From positions 1-64,000 of the forward strand of contig NZ_JOIX01000021.1 in assembly GCF_000720175.1 (NCBI RefSeq): a stretch of 64,000 nucleotides of DNA, given 5' to 3'. Position 1 is the first letter of the stretch. Each line of letters starts with the position of its first letter. Source of the stretch: Streptomyces sp. NRRL S-337 (GTDB lineage: Bacteria; Actinomycetota; Actinomycetes; Streptomycetales; Streptomycetaceae). The translations under genes and the position numbers were made by a program. Below, one piece after another: positions 32,634-41,721 of the stretch. The notes beneath the pieces were generated by a model. It was given only the letters and a program-made list of their open reading frames with translations. It did no database searches and was not told the origin of the DNA.

Positions 32634-33539
32634 ATGAAGCCGGAGCTGCGTCATCTGCGGTACCTGCTCGCCGTGGCCGAGCACGCCAACTTCACCCGCG
32701 CCGCCGAAGAGCTGCACATCTCCCAGCCCACGCTCTCCCAGCAGATCAAGCAGCTGGAGAAGGCCCTCGGCGTCCAGCTGCTGGACCGCACCGGCCGCAC
32801 GGTGCGGCTGACCGATGCCGGCGAGACCTACGTCCACCACGCCCGGCGCGCACTCCAGGACCTGGCGGCGGGCGAACGGGCCGTCCTGGACGTACAGGAC
32901 CTCTCCCGCGGTCACCTACGGCTCGCGGTGACGCCCACCTTCACCGCCTATCTCACCGGCCCACTGGTGGCCGACTTCTACGCCCGGCACCCCGGCATCA
33001 GCCTGGAGGTACGGGAGATGACCCAGGACCGCATCGAGGCCGAACTCCTCGGCGACCGCCTCGACCTCGGCATCGCCTTCGCCGGTTCCCATCTGCCCGG
33101 CATCCGGGCCACCGCGCTGTTCACCGAGACCCTCAGCCTCGTCGTCGGGCCCCGGCACCCGGACCTCGGCACCCCCGGCCCCCAACCGGTCAGCACCCTC
33201 GACGAACGCCAACTCGCCCTGCTCAGCGGCGACTTCGCCACCCGACGGCACATCGACGCCTACCTCACCCGGCACGGAGCGCGCCCCCGGATCGCGGTGG
33301 AGGCGAACTCCCTCCTCGCCCTCACTGAAATCGTCCGGCGCAGCCCGCTCGCCACCGTCCTGCCCGATGCCCTCACCCGCGACCACCCGCACCTGGCGCC
33401 GCTCGCGCTCGCCCCGGCGCTGCCCGCCCGTACCGTCACCCTGCTCCGCCGCGAGACGACGTACCAGAGCGCGGCCGCCCGCGCCTTCACCCGCCTGACC
33501 ACCCGGTGGGCACGCGCCCAGGGCTTCCCCGAGGCCTGA
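32634..33539 (+). CDS. cynR: LysR-family regulator, likely CynR
   Basis: A 301-aa LysR-type regulator. The winged helix (1-60) includes ISQPTLSQQIKQLEK, and the effector-binding domain (about 90-295) shows the paired subdomains expected of the family. Its position, divergent from carbonic anhydrase and cyanase, matches CynR, which activates the cyanate operon in E. coli when cyanate is present. ATG 32634 was chosen at the family N-terminus MKPELRHLRYL. Confidence 0.9.
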   Translation: MKPELRHLRYLLAVAEHANFTRAAEELHISQPTLSQQIKQLEKALGVQLLDRTGRTVRLTDAGETYVHHARRALQDLAAGERAVLDVQDLSRGHLRLAVTPTFTAYLTGPLVADFYARHPGISLEVREMTQDRIEAELLGDRLDLGIAFAGSHLPGIRATALFTETLSLVVGPRHPDLGTPGPQPVSTLDERQLALLSGDFATRRHIDAYLTRHGARPRIAVEANSLLALTEIVRRSPLATVLPDALTRDHPHLAPLALAPALPARTVTLLRRETTYQSAAARAFTRLTTRWARAQGFPEA

Positions 33540-33562
33540 GGAAGGGAAGACACCCGCCGGGC

Positions 33563-33593
33563 TTGAAACTGCCGCAGCGGCAGCTTCTACCGT
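33563..33593 (+). promoter_or_regulatory. MerR-type promoter with 19-bp spacer and dyad
   Basis: TTGAAA (33563-33568) and TACCGT (33588-33593) are separated by 19 bp containing the dyad CTGCCG-CAG-CGGCAG. Overlong spacing with a dyad in the spacer is the mark of MerR-activated promoters. It precedes the MerR gene at 33647, suggesting autoregulation. Confidence 0.75.
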
Positions 33594-33646
33594 TCTGACC
33601 AGGGCCGGAACGACCGGCCCGGTGAACACTCGTGAGGGAGGCGACG

Positions 33647-34408
33647 ATGGCCTGGCCGACCGCGGAGGTGGCACGGATGTCGGGCGTGACGGCCCGGACG
33701 CTGCGGCACTACGACAAGATCGGTCTGCTGCCGCCGGCCCGGATCGGCGCCAACGGCCACCGCTACTACGAGGAGCGTCAACTGCTGCGGCTGCAGCAGA
33801 TCCTCGTACTGCGGGCGCTGGGCCTGGGGCTGACCGCGATCGGCCGGATCCTGGCCGAGCAGGTCGACGAGATCCAGGCGCTGCGCGGCCATCACCGCCG
33901 GCTGCTCGCCGAGCGCGACCGGCTCGACGCCCTGGCCGGCACCGTCGCCCGCACGCTCACCGAACTGGAGCAGTCCAGAAAGGACGGCAGCCCGATGACC
34001 GGCATCAACCGGCCGGAGAACCTCTTCGAGGGCGTCCGGCCCGACCAGTACGGAGCGAACCTGCGGGAGTTCCCGGAGCTGGCCGCGGAGGTCGAGCGGC
34101 ACGCGTCGACGATGACCGAGGCCGAGGTCGAGGCCGGGCACCGGGCGCGTACGGCCCAGATGATCCGGCTGGCCGAGCTGATGGCCGCCGGTGAGCCCGT
34201 CGACTCCGACGCGGTCCAGGCGCACATCGACGCCCAGTACCGGACCCTGGCCGGGATCCGGGAGGTCTCGCCCGAGGAGCACCGGGCCATCGGACGTGCC
34301 TGTGTGGAGAACGGGCAGTGGCGCGCCGCATACGAGGCGATCGCGCCGGGCCTGGCCGCGTACCAGCGCGACGCCATCGAGGTGTACGCCACCACCCGGC
34401 AGAACTGA
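33647..34408 (+). CDS. MerR-family regulator with TipAS-like C-terminal domain
   Basis: A 253-aa regulator. The N-terminal MerR winged helix (1-70; VARMSGVTARTLRHYDKIGLL) is followed by a dimerisation coiled coil (about 80-118) and a C-terminal helical TipAS-type domain (about 125-250) that in TipA binds thiopeptide antibiotics. ATG 33647 was chosen because GGGAGG lies 5 nt upstream. Its own promoter has the MerR dyad. The effector ligand is unknown. Confidence 0.88.
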   Translation: MAWPTAEVARMSGVTARTLRHYDKIGLLPPARIGANGHRYYEERQLLRLQQILVLRALGLGLTAIGRILAEQVDEIQALRGHHRRLLAERDRLDALAGTVARTLTELEQSRKDGSPMTGINRPENLFEGVRPDQYGANLREFPELAAEVERHASTMTEAEVEAGHRARTAQMIRLAELMAAGEPVDSDAVQAHIDAQYRTLAGIREVSPEEHRAIGRACVENGQWRAAYEAIAPGLAAYQRDAIEVYATTRQN

Positions 34409-34639
34409 GCCGGAGAGGCGGTCGTCATGGGGGCGCGCACCCACGGCGGCTTTGACCGGCCCGTCGCGATTACCACAAGTCACCTTTTTCTGCCCCCGAT
34501 TTCGCCCCAGATCGAAGAGATGGTGCGACCGCGGCATCTGGTGAAAAATCCTGTTGCGACCGTCGTACGGCACCTCGCGCCACATACCGCCGGGTTGCCG
34601 TACAGCGGTCACACAGACCAGACCACCAGGGGGAAAACC

Positions 34640-35014
34640 ATGCGAAAGATCACCAAGGCCGCCGCGCTGGCGTTCGCCGTCGGTGCGCTGACCACGGTCG
34701 GTGCGACCGGCGCCAACGCCGCCCAGGCCGCAGGCAGCCTGCACGGCTGCCCGTCCGGGGCCGTCTGCGTCTACCCGCAGAACGCCGGGTGGAACGGCGA
34801 CCGCCCGTCCCTCGCCTTCTACAGCTACGGGCCCCACAACCTCAGCAACCAGGTGGGGCAGCACTACGTCCTGAACAACCAGACCGGCGGCGCGACGGCC
34901 CGCACCTGCACCGGCTACAACGGCACGGGCGACTGCCAGGGCTACCTCTGGGCCGGCTACTACATCGACAAGGACCTGACGCCGATCAACTCGATCCTCC
35001 TCGTCCGGCCGTGA
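34640..35014 (+). CDS. Small secreted protein, peptidase inhibitor I36-like
   Basis: A 124-aa exported protein with a signal peptide ending at GANAA (about 1-27) and a compact domain with four cysteines (CPSGAVC and CTGYNGTGDC), predicted as two disulfides. The layout resembles the I36 metalloproteinase-inhibitor (SMPI) family of Streptomyces. ATG 34640 follows AGGGGGAAA. The hairpin at 35050-35080 is its likely terminator. Confidence 0.75.
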   Translation: MRKITKAAALAFAVGALTTVGATGANAAQAAGSLHGCPSGAVCVYPQNAGWNGDRPSLAFYSYGPHNLSNQVGQHYVLNNQTGGATARTCTGYNGTGDCQGYLWAGYYIDKDLTPINSILLVRP

Positions 35015-35049
35015 AGCGGTAACTGCCTGTCCTCGCCCGTGAGTTGTGT

Positions 35050-35080
35050 GGGCTGGACCTCCGACGAAGAGGTCCGGCCC
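35050..35080 (+). terminator. Hairpin after the I36-like gene
   Basis: GGGCTGGACCTC (35050-35061) pairs with GAGGTCCGGCCC (35069-35080) with one mismatch across a 7-nt loop. Confidence 0.6.
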
Positions 35081-35178
35081 GAGCGTCCGCACGGCATGGC
35101 GTCGCAGGCGCCCCGGTGCCCTCTTGCGGCGGATCGCCGGAATGTAGTCCGCTGCCCCTCATGGGAAAACTACCCCTC

Positions 35179-36798
35179 ATGAAAAGCCGGAGCGTGGTCA
35201 CGCTGCTCGCCGCCCTGGGTGCCGGAGCCCTCGTCATCCCAGGGGCACCGCAGCCACGCGCCGAAGCCGCCACTGCTGCGTACCGCACCAACTCTCCCCA
35301 TCAGCAGGGAGGTTCGTCCGTCACAACAGGGCTCGATCACCTCGACACCGTGACCATCCCGGAGATACAGGCGCGCATGGCGGACGGTTCGCTGACCTCG
35401 TCCGCGCTCACCCGGGCCTATCTGCGACGGATCGCGATCATCGACCCCGTGATCCACGCGGTGCTGCGTACCGACCCGACGGCCCTGCGCCAGGCGGCCG
35501 CCAGTGACGCCAGGCACCGGCACGGCAATGCCCGCGGCCCGCTCGACGGCATTCCCGTCCTGCTCAAGGACAACGTGGACACCCACGACATGCCGACGAC
35601 GGCCGGTTCGCTCGCACTCGCCGGGACCCCACCGGACCGCGACGCCGCCCTGGTGACCCGGCTGCGGGACGCGGGGGCGGTGATCCTCGGCAAGACCAAC
35701 CTCTCCGAGTGGGCGAACTTCCGCGCGGAGAAGCCGACATCAGGGTGGTCGGCGGTGGGCGGGCAGACCCACAACCCGTATGTCCTGGACCGGAACCCCT
35801 GCGGGTCGTCCGCCGGTTCGGCCGCCGCGCTCGCCGCGTCGCTGTCGCAGGTGGCGATCGGCACCGAAACCGACGGCTCGATCGTCTGCCCCGCCGGGAT
35901 GAACGGGGTGGTCGGCCACAAACCCACCCTCGGACTGGTCAGCCGGTCCGGCGTGGTGCCGATCTCCGCCGAACAGGACACCGCCGGTCCCATGGCGCGC
36001 AATGTGACCGATGTCGCGCTCACCCTCGCGGTGCTCAGCGGCGACGCCGGCGTCCGCCACGGTACGCCCGGCGGCCTCAGCGGCTCCAGCAGCTCCGGCG
36101 GTCTGCGCGGCAAGCGGATCGGTCTGTGGCGGTTGCCCTCGCTCGGGTCGAAGGTGGACGCCCTGATGACCCGTACGGCACACAGACTGCGCTCCGCGGG
36201 CGCCGAGGTCGTCGAAGTGACGCCCCCGTACCAGGACCGGCTCGCCGAGCTCGAATTCCCGGCGCTGTTCAGCGAGTTCCACCGGGACATCGACGCCTAC
36301 CTCGCCACCCGCCACGGGCCGCGGAACCTCGCCCGGCTCATCGAGTTCGACCGCACCCACCCGGCCGAACGGACCTGCTTCGCCGGTCAGGAACTGTTCG
36401 AGCGGGCGCTCGCCGCGCCGCGCACCACCGACCCCGGCTACCGGGCGAAGCGCGCCGAGTTGAGGGACCTGTCCCGGCGTTCCCTCGACGAGACGATCGC
36501 CGCCCACCATCTGGACGCCATCGCCGCGCCGACGAACCCGCCCGCCTGGACGACCGATTGCGCGCGGGGCGACAACGACGTGATCCCGTCCTCCACGCCC
36601 GCGGCCGTGGCCGGCTACCCGTCCCTGTCGGTGCCCGCCGGTTTCGTCGACGAGCTGCCGGTCGGCCTGCTCCTGATGGCCGGTGGCCACCGGGACGCCG
36701 CGCTGCTGTCGTTGGGGGCCGCGGTGGAGCACCACCTGCACGCCTGGCGAGCGCCGCGCTACCTGCCGTCGGTCGGCCCGGAGAGCCCCCGAGGGTGA
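35179..36798 (+). CDS. Secreted amidase-signature family enzyme
   Basis: A 539-aa amidase-signature enzyme that hydrolyses C-N amide bonds. It has an N-terminal signal peptide (about 1-32) and the Ser-cisSer-Lys triad: Lys130 in LLKDN, the NPCGSSAGSAAA glycine/serine loop and TETDGSIVCPA with the nucleophilic Ser. The substrate is unknown; the family includes peptide and aryl amidases. ATG 35161 is an alternative start; neither has a clear Shine-Dalgarno. It converges with the next gene, overlapping by 40 bp. Confidence 0.9.
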   Translation: MKSRSVVTLLAALGAGALVIPGAPQPRAEAATAAYRTNSPHQQGGSSVTTGLDHLDTVTIPEIQARMADGSLTSSALTRAYLRRIAIIDPVIHAVLRTDPTALRQAAASDARHRHGNARGPLDGIPVLLKDNVDTHDMPTTAGSLALAGTPPDRDAALVTRLRDAGAVILGKTNLSEWANFRAEKPTSGWSAVGGQTHNPYVLDRNPCGSSAGSAAALAASLSQVAIGTETDGSIVCPAGMNGVVGHKPTLGLVSRSGVVPISAEQDTAGPMARNVTDVALTLAVLSGDAGVRHGTPGGLSGSSSSGGLRGKRIGLWRLPSLGSKVDALMTRTAHRLRSAGAEVVEVTPPYQDRLAELEFPALFSEFHRDIDAYLATRHGPRNLARLIEFDRTHPAERTCFAGQELFERALAAPRTTDPGYRAKRAELRDLSRRSLDETIAAHHLDAIAAPTNPPAWTTDCARGDNDVIPSSTPAAVAGYPSLSVPAGFVDELPVGLLLMAGGHRDAALLSLGAAVEHHLHAWRAPRYLPSVGPESPRG

Positions 36799-37247
36799 GC
36801 GGACCGAGGGCCCCGCTCCGGAGCCGCCAGGGCACGGCGGTTGTGCCACCACGGCACGAGCTGGACCACGCCGAACGCCACCTCGACGACGAAGAACGGC
36901 CACAGCACCCGCGGGGCTCCGTGGGCCAGCGCGTACGCCTGCCAGGAAGCGAACAGCGTGCGCGCGGCGGCGTCGAACAGTCCGTGCACCGGCAGCGGCC
37001 GGACGACGCGCAGCAGGGCCCAGACGACCACGACCGAACCCGTCAGGTTCGCGAACAGGGTCTGCAGGGGTTCGCGGGCCGGCATGGCGCCCAGCCCGAG
37101 CGCACCACCCCAGGACGACAGCGCGCCGTGCACCAGCGCATACGTCCACGGGGTCGCGAACCCCGCCGTGACGACGAGGTCGTACCAGGCACTCGCGCGC
37201 ACCACGCGCAGATAGGACGGGCGGGACGGGGCGGCAAGGCGTATCAC
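36759..37247 (-). CDS. Small integral membrane protein under a MerR-type promoter
   Basis: A 162-aa protein with about four predicted membrane segments (DLVVTAGFATPWTYALVHGA, LTGSVVVVWALLRVV, LFASWQAYALAHGA, LWPFFVVEVAFGVVQLVPWW). Function not recognised. GTG 37247 was chosen because AGGAG lies 8 nt upstream. It is divergent from the MerR gene at 37378 and lies directly downstream of a 20-bp-spaced promoter with a TGGA-TCCA dyad, so the MerR protein probably controls it. Confidence 0.75.
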   Translation of the reverse strand: MIRLAAPSRPSYLRVVRASAWYDLVVTAGFATPWTYALVHGALSSWGGALGLGAMPAREPLQTLFANLTGSVVVVWALLRVVRPLPVHGLFDAAARTLFASWQAYALAHGAPRVLWPFFVVEVAFGVVQLVPWWHNRRALAAPERGPRSAHPRGLSGPTDGR

Positions 37248-37323
37248 GGCGCGGCTCCTGGTGTTCTCCCGGCCCGGTCTCATGACCGGGCACCATGCCG
37301 CGGTCTCACGACGGCGACGCCGC

Positions 37324-37355
37324 ACGCTAAAGGGTGGAGTAGGGTCCAAGGTCAA
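37324..37355 (-). promoter_or_regulatory. MerR-type promoter reading leftward
   Basis: On the minus strand, TTGACC (37350-37355) and TAGCGT (37324-37329) are separated by 20 bp that contain the dyad TGGA-N6-TCCA. The long spacing is typical of MerR-controlled promoters. It drives the membrane protein gene. Confidence 0.75.
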
Positions 37356-37377
37356 GCCCACGACCTGACGGGGAGTC

Positions 37378-37743
37378 ATGCTCATCGGAGAACTCGCCGC
37401 GCAAGCGGGCATGACCAAGGACACCATCCGCTTCTACGAGAAGCTCGGGCTCGTCACCGGCCGTCGGCTGCCCAACGGCTATCGCGACTTCCCGCCCGAG
37501 ACCGTGGCCTGGCTGCTCTACGTCCGCACCGCGCAGACGCTCGGCTTCTCCCTCGCGGAGATCGCCCGGCTCGGCGAGGAACTGCGCGACGCACCGGACT
37601 CCGCGGCGGCACTGTCCGAGCTGTTCGCGGAGAAGATCGCCCTCATCGATGCCCGGATGGCCGAACTCGCCGCGCTGCGCGCCGATCTCGACGCCCGCGT
37701 CGGCACCGGCTGCCCCCTCCGGGCGGACCGCCCGGCGGACTGA
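37378..37743 (+). CDS. MerR-family transcriptional regulator
   Basis: A 121-aa short MerR protein. The winged helix (1-70: IGELAAQAGMTKDTIRFYEKLGLV) is followed by a coiled coil (about 75-110) and a short tail with a single Cys (GTGCPLRAD). The lone C-terminal Cys is unlike the multi-cysteine metal sites of classic MerR proteins. GGGAG lies upstream of the ATG. The divergent membrane gene behind a MerR-type promoter is its probable target. Confidence 0.9.
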   Translation: MLIGELAAQAGMTKDTIRFYEKLGLVTGRRLPNGYRDFPPETVAWLLYVRTAQTLGFSLAEIARLGEELRDAPDSAAALSELFAEKIALIDARMAELAALRADLDARVGTGCPLRADRPAD

Positions 37744-37897
37744 AAGCCTGCCGCGGAATTCCGAACGACCACAACTCCGCCCGGCTGACGGCCGGTTGGC
37801 CGGAGGCCCGACCCGGACGGCGAGCGGGAGACCGTGCAGCGGCACCGGGCGGACGCCCGGGCCCTGCTCGACCGCGTCGGGTAGGCCGCCGGGCCGA

Positions 37898-38638
37898 CTA
37901 CTTCGCCTTCTGCACCTGCGCCACGATCTTCTTGGTCAGGTCGAGTCCGGCGGCGCCCTTGTCGTTCGACTGGACGTTGTAGAAGGTGGTGACCACGGCG
38001 TTGCCGACCCGGGACGCCACCAGTGTGGTGCCGCCCTCCCACTCGGGGGCGGTAAGGACGGCCTTGAGGGTCTGGTCGCCCATCTTCGGAACGGTGGCGG
38101 TCTTGATCGTCACCGCGGCGGTGGTGCCGTTGGACTTGTCCGTGAAATGCGCACAGTGCCGCAGCACCTGGCCCAGGCGCAGCATGACCGTTTGCGCGTC
38201 CTTGCCCCGGAAACTGTCGACCTCCTGATTGAACTCCTCCTGGGAGGCGTTCTCGAAGTCGCCCTGGGCGAAAGCGGCGCTCTCCAGGCCGGCGGTCTGG
38301 ATCCAGGCGCTGGCCTCCAGCTTCGGGCAGGCGCCGGCCAGGTCGAGCGGCGCCTTCGCCTTCGACGAGGCGGGCGCGAAGGCGGTCCCCGAGTCGCGGG
38401 TGGCGTGCGGGTCGGCCTTGTAGCCCTTGGGCAGCTCGCCGACCGGAAGCAGCGCGGCCTTCAGCCGGGTGCCGTTGAGCAGGCCGGCGTCCGGGCCGCC
38501 GGCGGAGTCCGAGGACCCCTTGTGGCCTGCGGACGCGTCGGACGACGGGCGGTCGGAGCCGCCGGACGAACAGGCGGCGAGGGCGAGCGGCAGCACGGCG
38601 GTCGCGGCGACCGCCGTCAAGGCACGACGAAGCTTCAT
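37898..38638 (-). CDS. Secreted lipoprotein
   Basis: A 246-aa lipoprotein. The signal peptide ends in the lipobox LAAC, with Cys at about 23, then a Ser/Gly/Ala-rich linker and a soluble domain (about 55-246) with a Cys in LAGACPKL and another in LRHCAHFTD. The fold resembles sensor-like extracytoplasmic domains of PknH-type, but this is not certain. ATG 38638 has AGAAGG 6 nt upstream. Confidence 0.8.
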   Translation of the reverse strand: MKLRRALTAVAATAVLPLALAACSSGGSDRPSSDASAGHKGSSDSAGGPDAGLLNGTRLKAALLPVGELPKGYKADPHATRDSGTAFAPASSKAKAPLDLAGACPKLEASAWIQTAGLESAAFAQGDFENASQEEFNQEVDSFRGKDAQTVMLRLGQVLRHCAHFTDKSNGTTAAVTIKTATVPKMGDQTLKAVLTAPEWEGGTTLVASRVGNAVVTTFYNVQSNDKGAAGLDLTKKIVAQVQKAK

Positions 38639-38937
38639 GAAGCCTTCTTCTGGATCAAGAAAGGGAGTGAGGAAAGCACGACGAGCCGTCGCGGTATGGG
38701 GGTGCGCGGTGCGGCAGGCGCTGATCGTAAGGCTGAGCAGCGAGGACGCCCAGCGGTCCGACGCTGCCCGGTCATCGGCGACCGGACAACCGGAGGGGAA
38801 AATTCCGCGAAACCGGGCAGTTGCCCTTGCATTCCGAGAATTTCCTATGGTGATTGTCACGCCGGAGCGGCTCTCGTCCGCGTCGGCAGGGGCGACGGTG
38901 CGCGGCGCGCCACGCACTCCGTGTTACATGTATCCAT
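38639..38937. other. Intergenic region between divergent genes
   Basis: About 300 nt containing divergent promoters for the lipoprotein (leftward) and the SpoIIE-type phosphatase (rightward). Its right end is AT-richer than surrounding DNA. No gene was seen. Confidence 0.5.
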
Positions 38938-41607
38938 ATGTGGCTGAAAAACGGTCAAATCTGGCTCCGCCGCGTGCGCACCGCGCTCGCCCGACGAGCC
39001 AAGGACCCACGCCACGGAACGGGGGGCCGGTCCAGCGTCGCCGCCCAGGTCTTCGTCCTGATGTCGGCCATCGTGATCGTGCTGATCGCGGCCGCGGGCG
39101 TGGTGCAGGTGCTGCAGGCCCGGCGTGAGAGCGAGCAGACCGCCGGTGCCCGGTCCCTCGGGGTGGCGGTGGCCTTCGCCCATGCGCCCGGTACGGCAGC
39201 GGCGCTGCGCTCTCCCCACCCCACCGCCCTGTTGCAGCCCCGTGCCCAGGCGACCCGGCACGACTCCGGGGTCGACTTCGTCGCCGTACTCAGCCCCACC
39301 GGCATCCGCTACACCGACCCCCTGCCGAAGCTGATCGGCCGCCCGGCCTCGGGTGACTGGGCACGGGCGCTGCACGGGGAGTCGTTCACGGAGAAGTTCA
39401 CCGGCGCACCCCGCGACGCGATCCGCGCGGTGGTCCCGGTGACCGACGCGCGCGGTGTCGTGGTGGGGGTGGTCACCGCGGGCGTGCAGATCACCACCGT
39501 GTCCGAGGCGGTGAACCGGGAGCTGCCGCTGCTCGGGGGCGCGCTGGCCGCTGCGCTCGCGCTGGCCGTCGGCGGCGCGGCACTGGTGAGCCGGCGGCTG
39601 CGCCGGCAGACCCACGGCCTGGGGCCCGCCGAGGTGACGCGGATGTACGAGCACCACGACGCGGTGCTGCACGCCGTCCGGGAAGGGGTGCTCATCGTCG
39701 GCGCCGACCGCCGGCTGCTGCTGGCCAACGACGAGGCCCGGCGGCTGCTGGAACTGCCCCGGGGTTCCGAACAGGTCGACGTCCGCGAACTGGGCCTGGA
39801 GGCCGGGTTCGCCGACCTGCTGGCCTCCTGCCGGGAGGCGACGGACGAGGTCCACCGGGTGCACGACCGGCTGCTCGCCGCCAGCTGCCGCCCGACCGGC
39901 CCCCACGGCGGCAGCGTGATCACCCTGCGGGACACCACGGAGCTGCGGGCCGTCACCGGACGCGCCGAGGTCGCCCGGGAACGCCTCCAACTGCTCTACG
40001 ACGCCGGCCTGCTCATCGGAACCACACTGGACGTGACGCACACCGCCGAGGAGCTGACGCAGGTCGCCACTCCGCGCTTCGCCGACGCCGTGACGGTCGA
40101 CGTACCGGAGTGGGTGCTGCGCGGCGAGGAACCCGGTGCGAAGACGCCGGGGGAGATGCGGCGCGCGGCAGTCGCCGGGACGCCCGAGGCCGGCGCGGTG
40201 CCGGCGGAGACCGTGGCCTTCGTCAGGTCCGAAACCGATCCCCATGTGCTGCTGGTGCCCGATCTGGAGGTCGCGAGCGGCTGGCGGTCACGCGCACCGG
40301 AGGTGGCCCGAACCCTCCTCCGCAGCGGATTCCGTTCCCTGATCACCGCTTCCCTGCGCACCGGGGACGCGGAACTCGGTGTGGTCCACTTCTGGCGCAC
40401 CGGCGAGCGCGCCCCGTTCGAGGGCGATGACCGCTCGGCGGCGATGGAGCTGGTGGCGCGGGCCGCCCTCTGCATCGACAACGCCCGCCGCTACACGCGC
40501 GAGCACGCCACGGCCGTGGCCCTCCAGCGCAGCCTGCTCCCGCGCGATCTGCCGAGCCCGGACGCGGTCCAGGTCGCCCACCGCTACCTGCCGGCCCGGG
40601 CCGGCGTCGGCGGTGACTGGTTCGACGTCATCCCGCTGGCCGGGGAGCGGGTCGCCCTCGTGGTCGGCGACGTGGTGGGGCACGGGCTGCACGCCGCCGC
40701 CACCATGGGGCGGCTGCGTACCGCGATCCACAACTTCGCCGGCCTCGACATGCCGCCCGACGAACTGCTCAGCCACCTCGACGAACTCGTCGACCGGATC
40801 GACCGCGACGAAACCGCCGACACCGAGGCGACCACCGTCACCGGAGCCACGGTCCTGTACGCGATCTACGACTCGGTCTCCGGGCAGTGCACCATGGCCC
40901 GGGCCGGGCACCCACCCCCGGCGCTGATCTTCCCCGACGGCACGGTCACGCTCCCGGACGTCCCCGCGGGCCCGCCCCTCGGCCTGACCCAACTCCCCTT
41001 CGAGAGCAGCGAACACCACCTGCCCGAAGGCACCCGGATCGTCCTCTACACCGACGGTCTGATCCGCAGCCGTGACCGCTCCCTCGACACCGGCCTGACC
41101 CTGCTGCGCCGCGCCCTGACCGGCGCCGGGGACCGGACCGTCGACCAGATCTGTGAGGACGCCTGCCGCACCCTGCTTCCCGCCGAGCAGGAGGACGACA
41201 TCGTGCTGCTCGTCGCCCGCACCCGACGCCTGCCGGCCGCCCAGGTCGTCCACTGGGACGTGCCCCACGAGCCGTCCGCCGTCGCGCCCGTCCGCACCGC
41301 CGTCAGCGAGAAACTCGCCGAATGGGGCCTCGCGGAGACCGCCTTCACCACCGAACTCATCCTCAGCGAACTCGTCACCAACGCCATCCGCTACGGCACC
41401 CCGCCGGTCGCCGTCCGCCTCCTCCGTGACCGCACGCTGACCTGCGAGGTCTTTGACGGCAGCAGTACCGCCCCGCATCTGCGCTACGCCGCCACCACGG
41501 ACGAAGGCGGCCGCGGCCTGTACCTGGTCGCCCACCTCGCCGACCGCTGGGGCACCCGCTACACCCCCGAAGGAAAGATCATCTGGACCGAGCAGCACCT
41601 CAGGTGA
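38938..41607 (+). CDS. Membrane sensor SpoIIE phosphatase with RsbW-like ATPase domain
   Basis: An 889-aa membrane protein. TM1 lies at about 37-58, an extracytoplasmic CitA/DcuS-like Cache domain at about 60-190 (GVDFVAVLSPTGIRYTDPLP), TM2 at about 194-216, PAS at about 235-330, GAF at about 345-520, SpoIIE/PP2C at about 545-755 (GGDWFDV near 558) and a C-terminal RsbW-type ATPase domain at about 770-885 (SELVTNAIRYG near 804). It couples an outside ligand, perhaps a small carboxylate, to phosphatase and kinase arms of a partner switch. ATG 38938 has no clear RBS; a start at 38854 would add 28 residues. Confidence 0.9.
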   Translation: MWLKNGQIWLRRVRTALARRAKDPRHGTGGRSSVAAQVFVLMSAIVIVLIAAAGVVQVLQARRESEQTAGARSLGVAVAFAHAPGTAAALRSPHPTALLQPRAQATRHDSGVDFVAVLSPTGIRYTDPLPKLIGRPASGDWARALHGESFTEKFTGAPRDAIRAVVPVTDARGVVVGVVTAGVQITTVSEAVNRELPLLGGALAAALALAVGGAALVSRRLRRQTHGLGPAEVTRMYEHHDAVLHAVREGVLIVGADRRLLLANDEARRLLELPRGSEQVDVRELGLEAGFADLLASCREATDEVHRVHDRLLAASCRPTGPHGGSVITLRDTTELRAVTGRAEVARERLQLLYDAGLLIGTTLDVTHTAEELTQVATPRFADAVTVDVPEWVLRGEEPGAKTPGEMRRAAVAGTPEAGAVPAETVAFVRSETDPHVLLVPDLEVASGWRSRAPEVARTLLRSGFRSLITASLRTGDAELGVVHFWRTGERAPFEGDDRSAAMELVARAALCIDNARRYTREHATAVALQRSLLPRDLPSPDAVQVAHRYLPARAGVGGDWFDVIPLAGERVALVVGDVVGHGLHAAATMGRLRTAIHNFAGLDMPPDELLSHLDELVDRIDRDETADTEATTVTGATVLYAIYDSVSGQCTMARAGHPPPALIFPDGTVTLPDVPAGPPLGLTQLPFESSEHHLPEGTRIVLYTDGLIRSRDRSLDTGLTLLRRALTGAGDRTVDQICEDACRTLLPAEQEDDIVLLVARTRRLPAAQVVHWDVPHEPSAVAPVRTAVSEKLAEWGLAETAFTTELILSELVTNAIRYGTPPVAVRLLRDRTLTCEVFDGSSTAPHLRYAATTDEGGRGLYLVAHLADRWGTRYTPEGKIIWTEQHLR

Positions 41608-41649
41608 GCAGCCGGACGGCGGGGCCGGGGGACGGGCTCCCGAGGGGAC

Positions 41650-41677
41650 GTCAGGGTGAGCCGGGTCTCACCCTGAC
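41650..41677 (+). terminator. Terminator after the SpoIIE-type gene
   Basis: Perfect 11-bp arms GTCAGGGTGAG (41650-41660) and CTCACCCTGAC (41667-41677) flank a 6-nt loop, followed by CTCTTGTTT. Confidence 0.8.
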
Positions 41678-41690
41678 ATCCCCTCTTGTT

Positions 41691-41708
41691 TATGCAACGA
41701 GTTGCATA
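41691..41708. promoter_or_regulatory. PadR operator, perfect inverted repeat
   Basis: TATGCAAC-GA-GTTGCATA has perfect 8-bp arms and ends 14 nt before the PadR start. It overlaps the expected promoter, consistent with autorepression. Confidence 0.8.
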
Positions 41709-41721
41709 GAAGGATCGGGGC

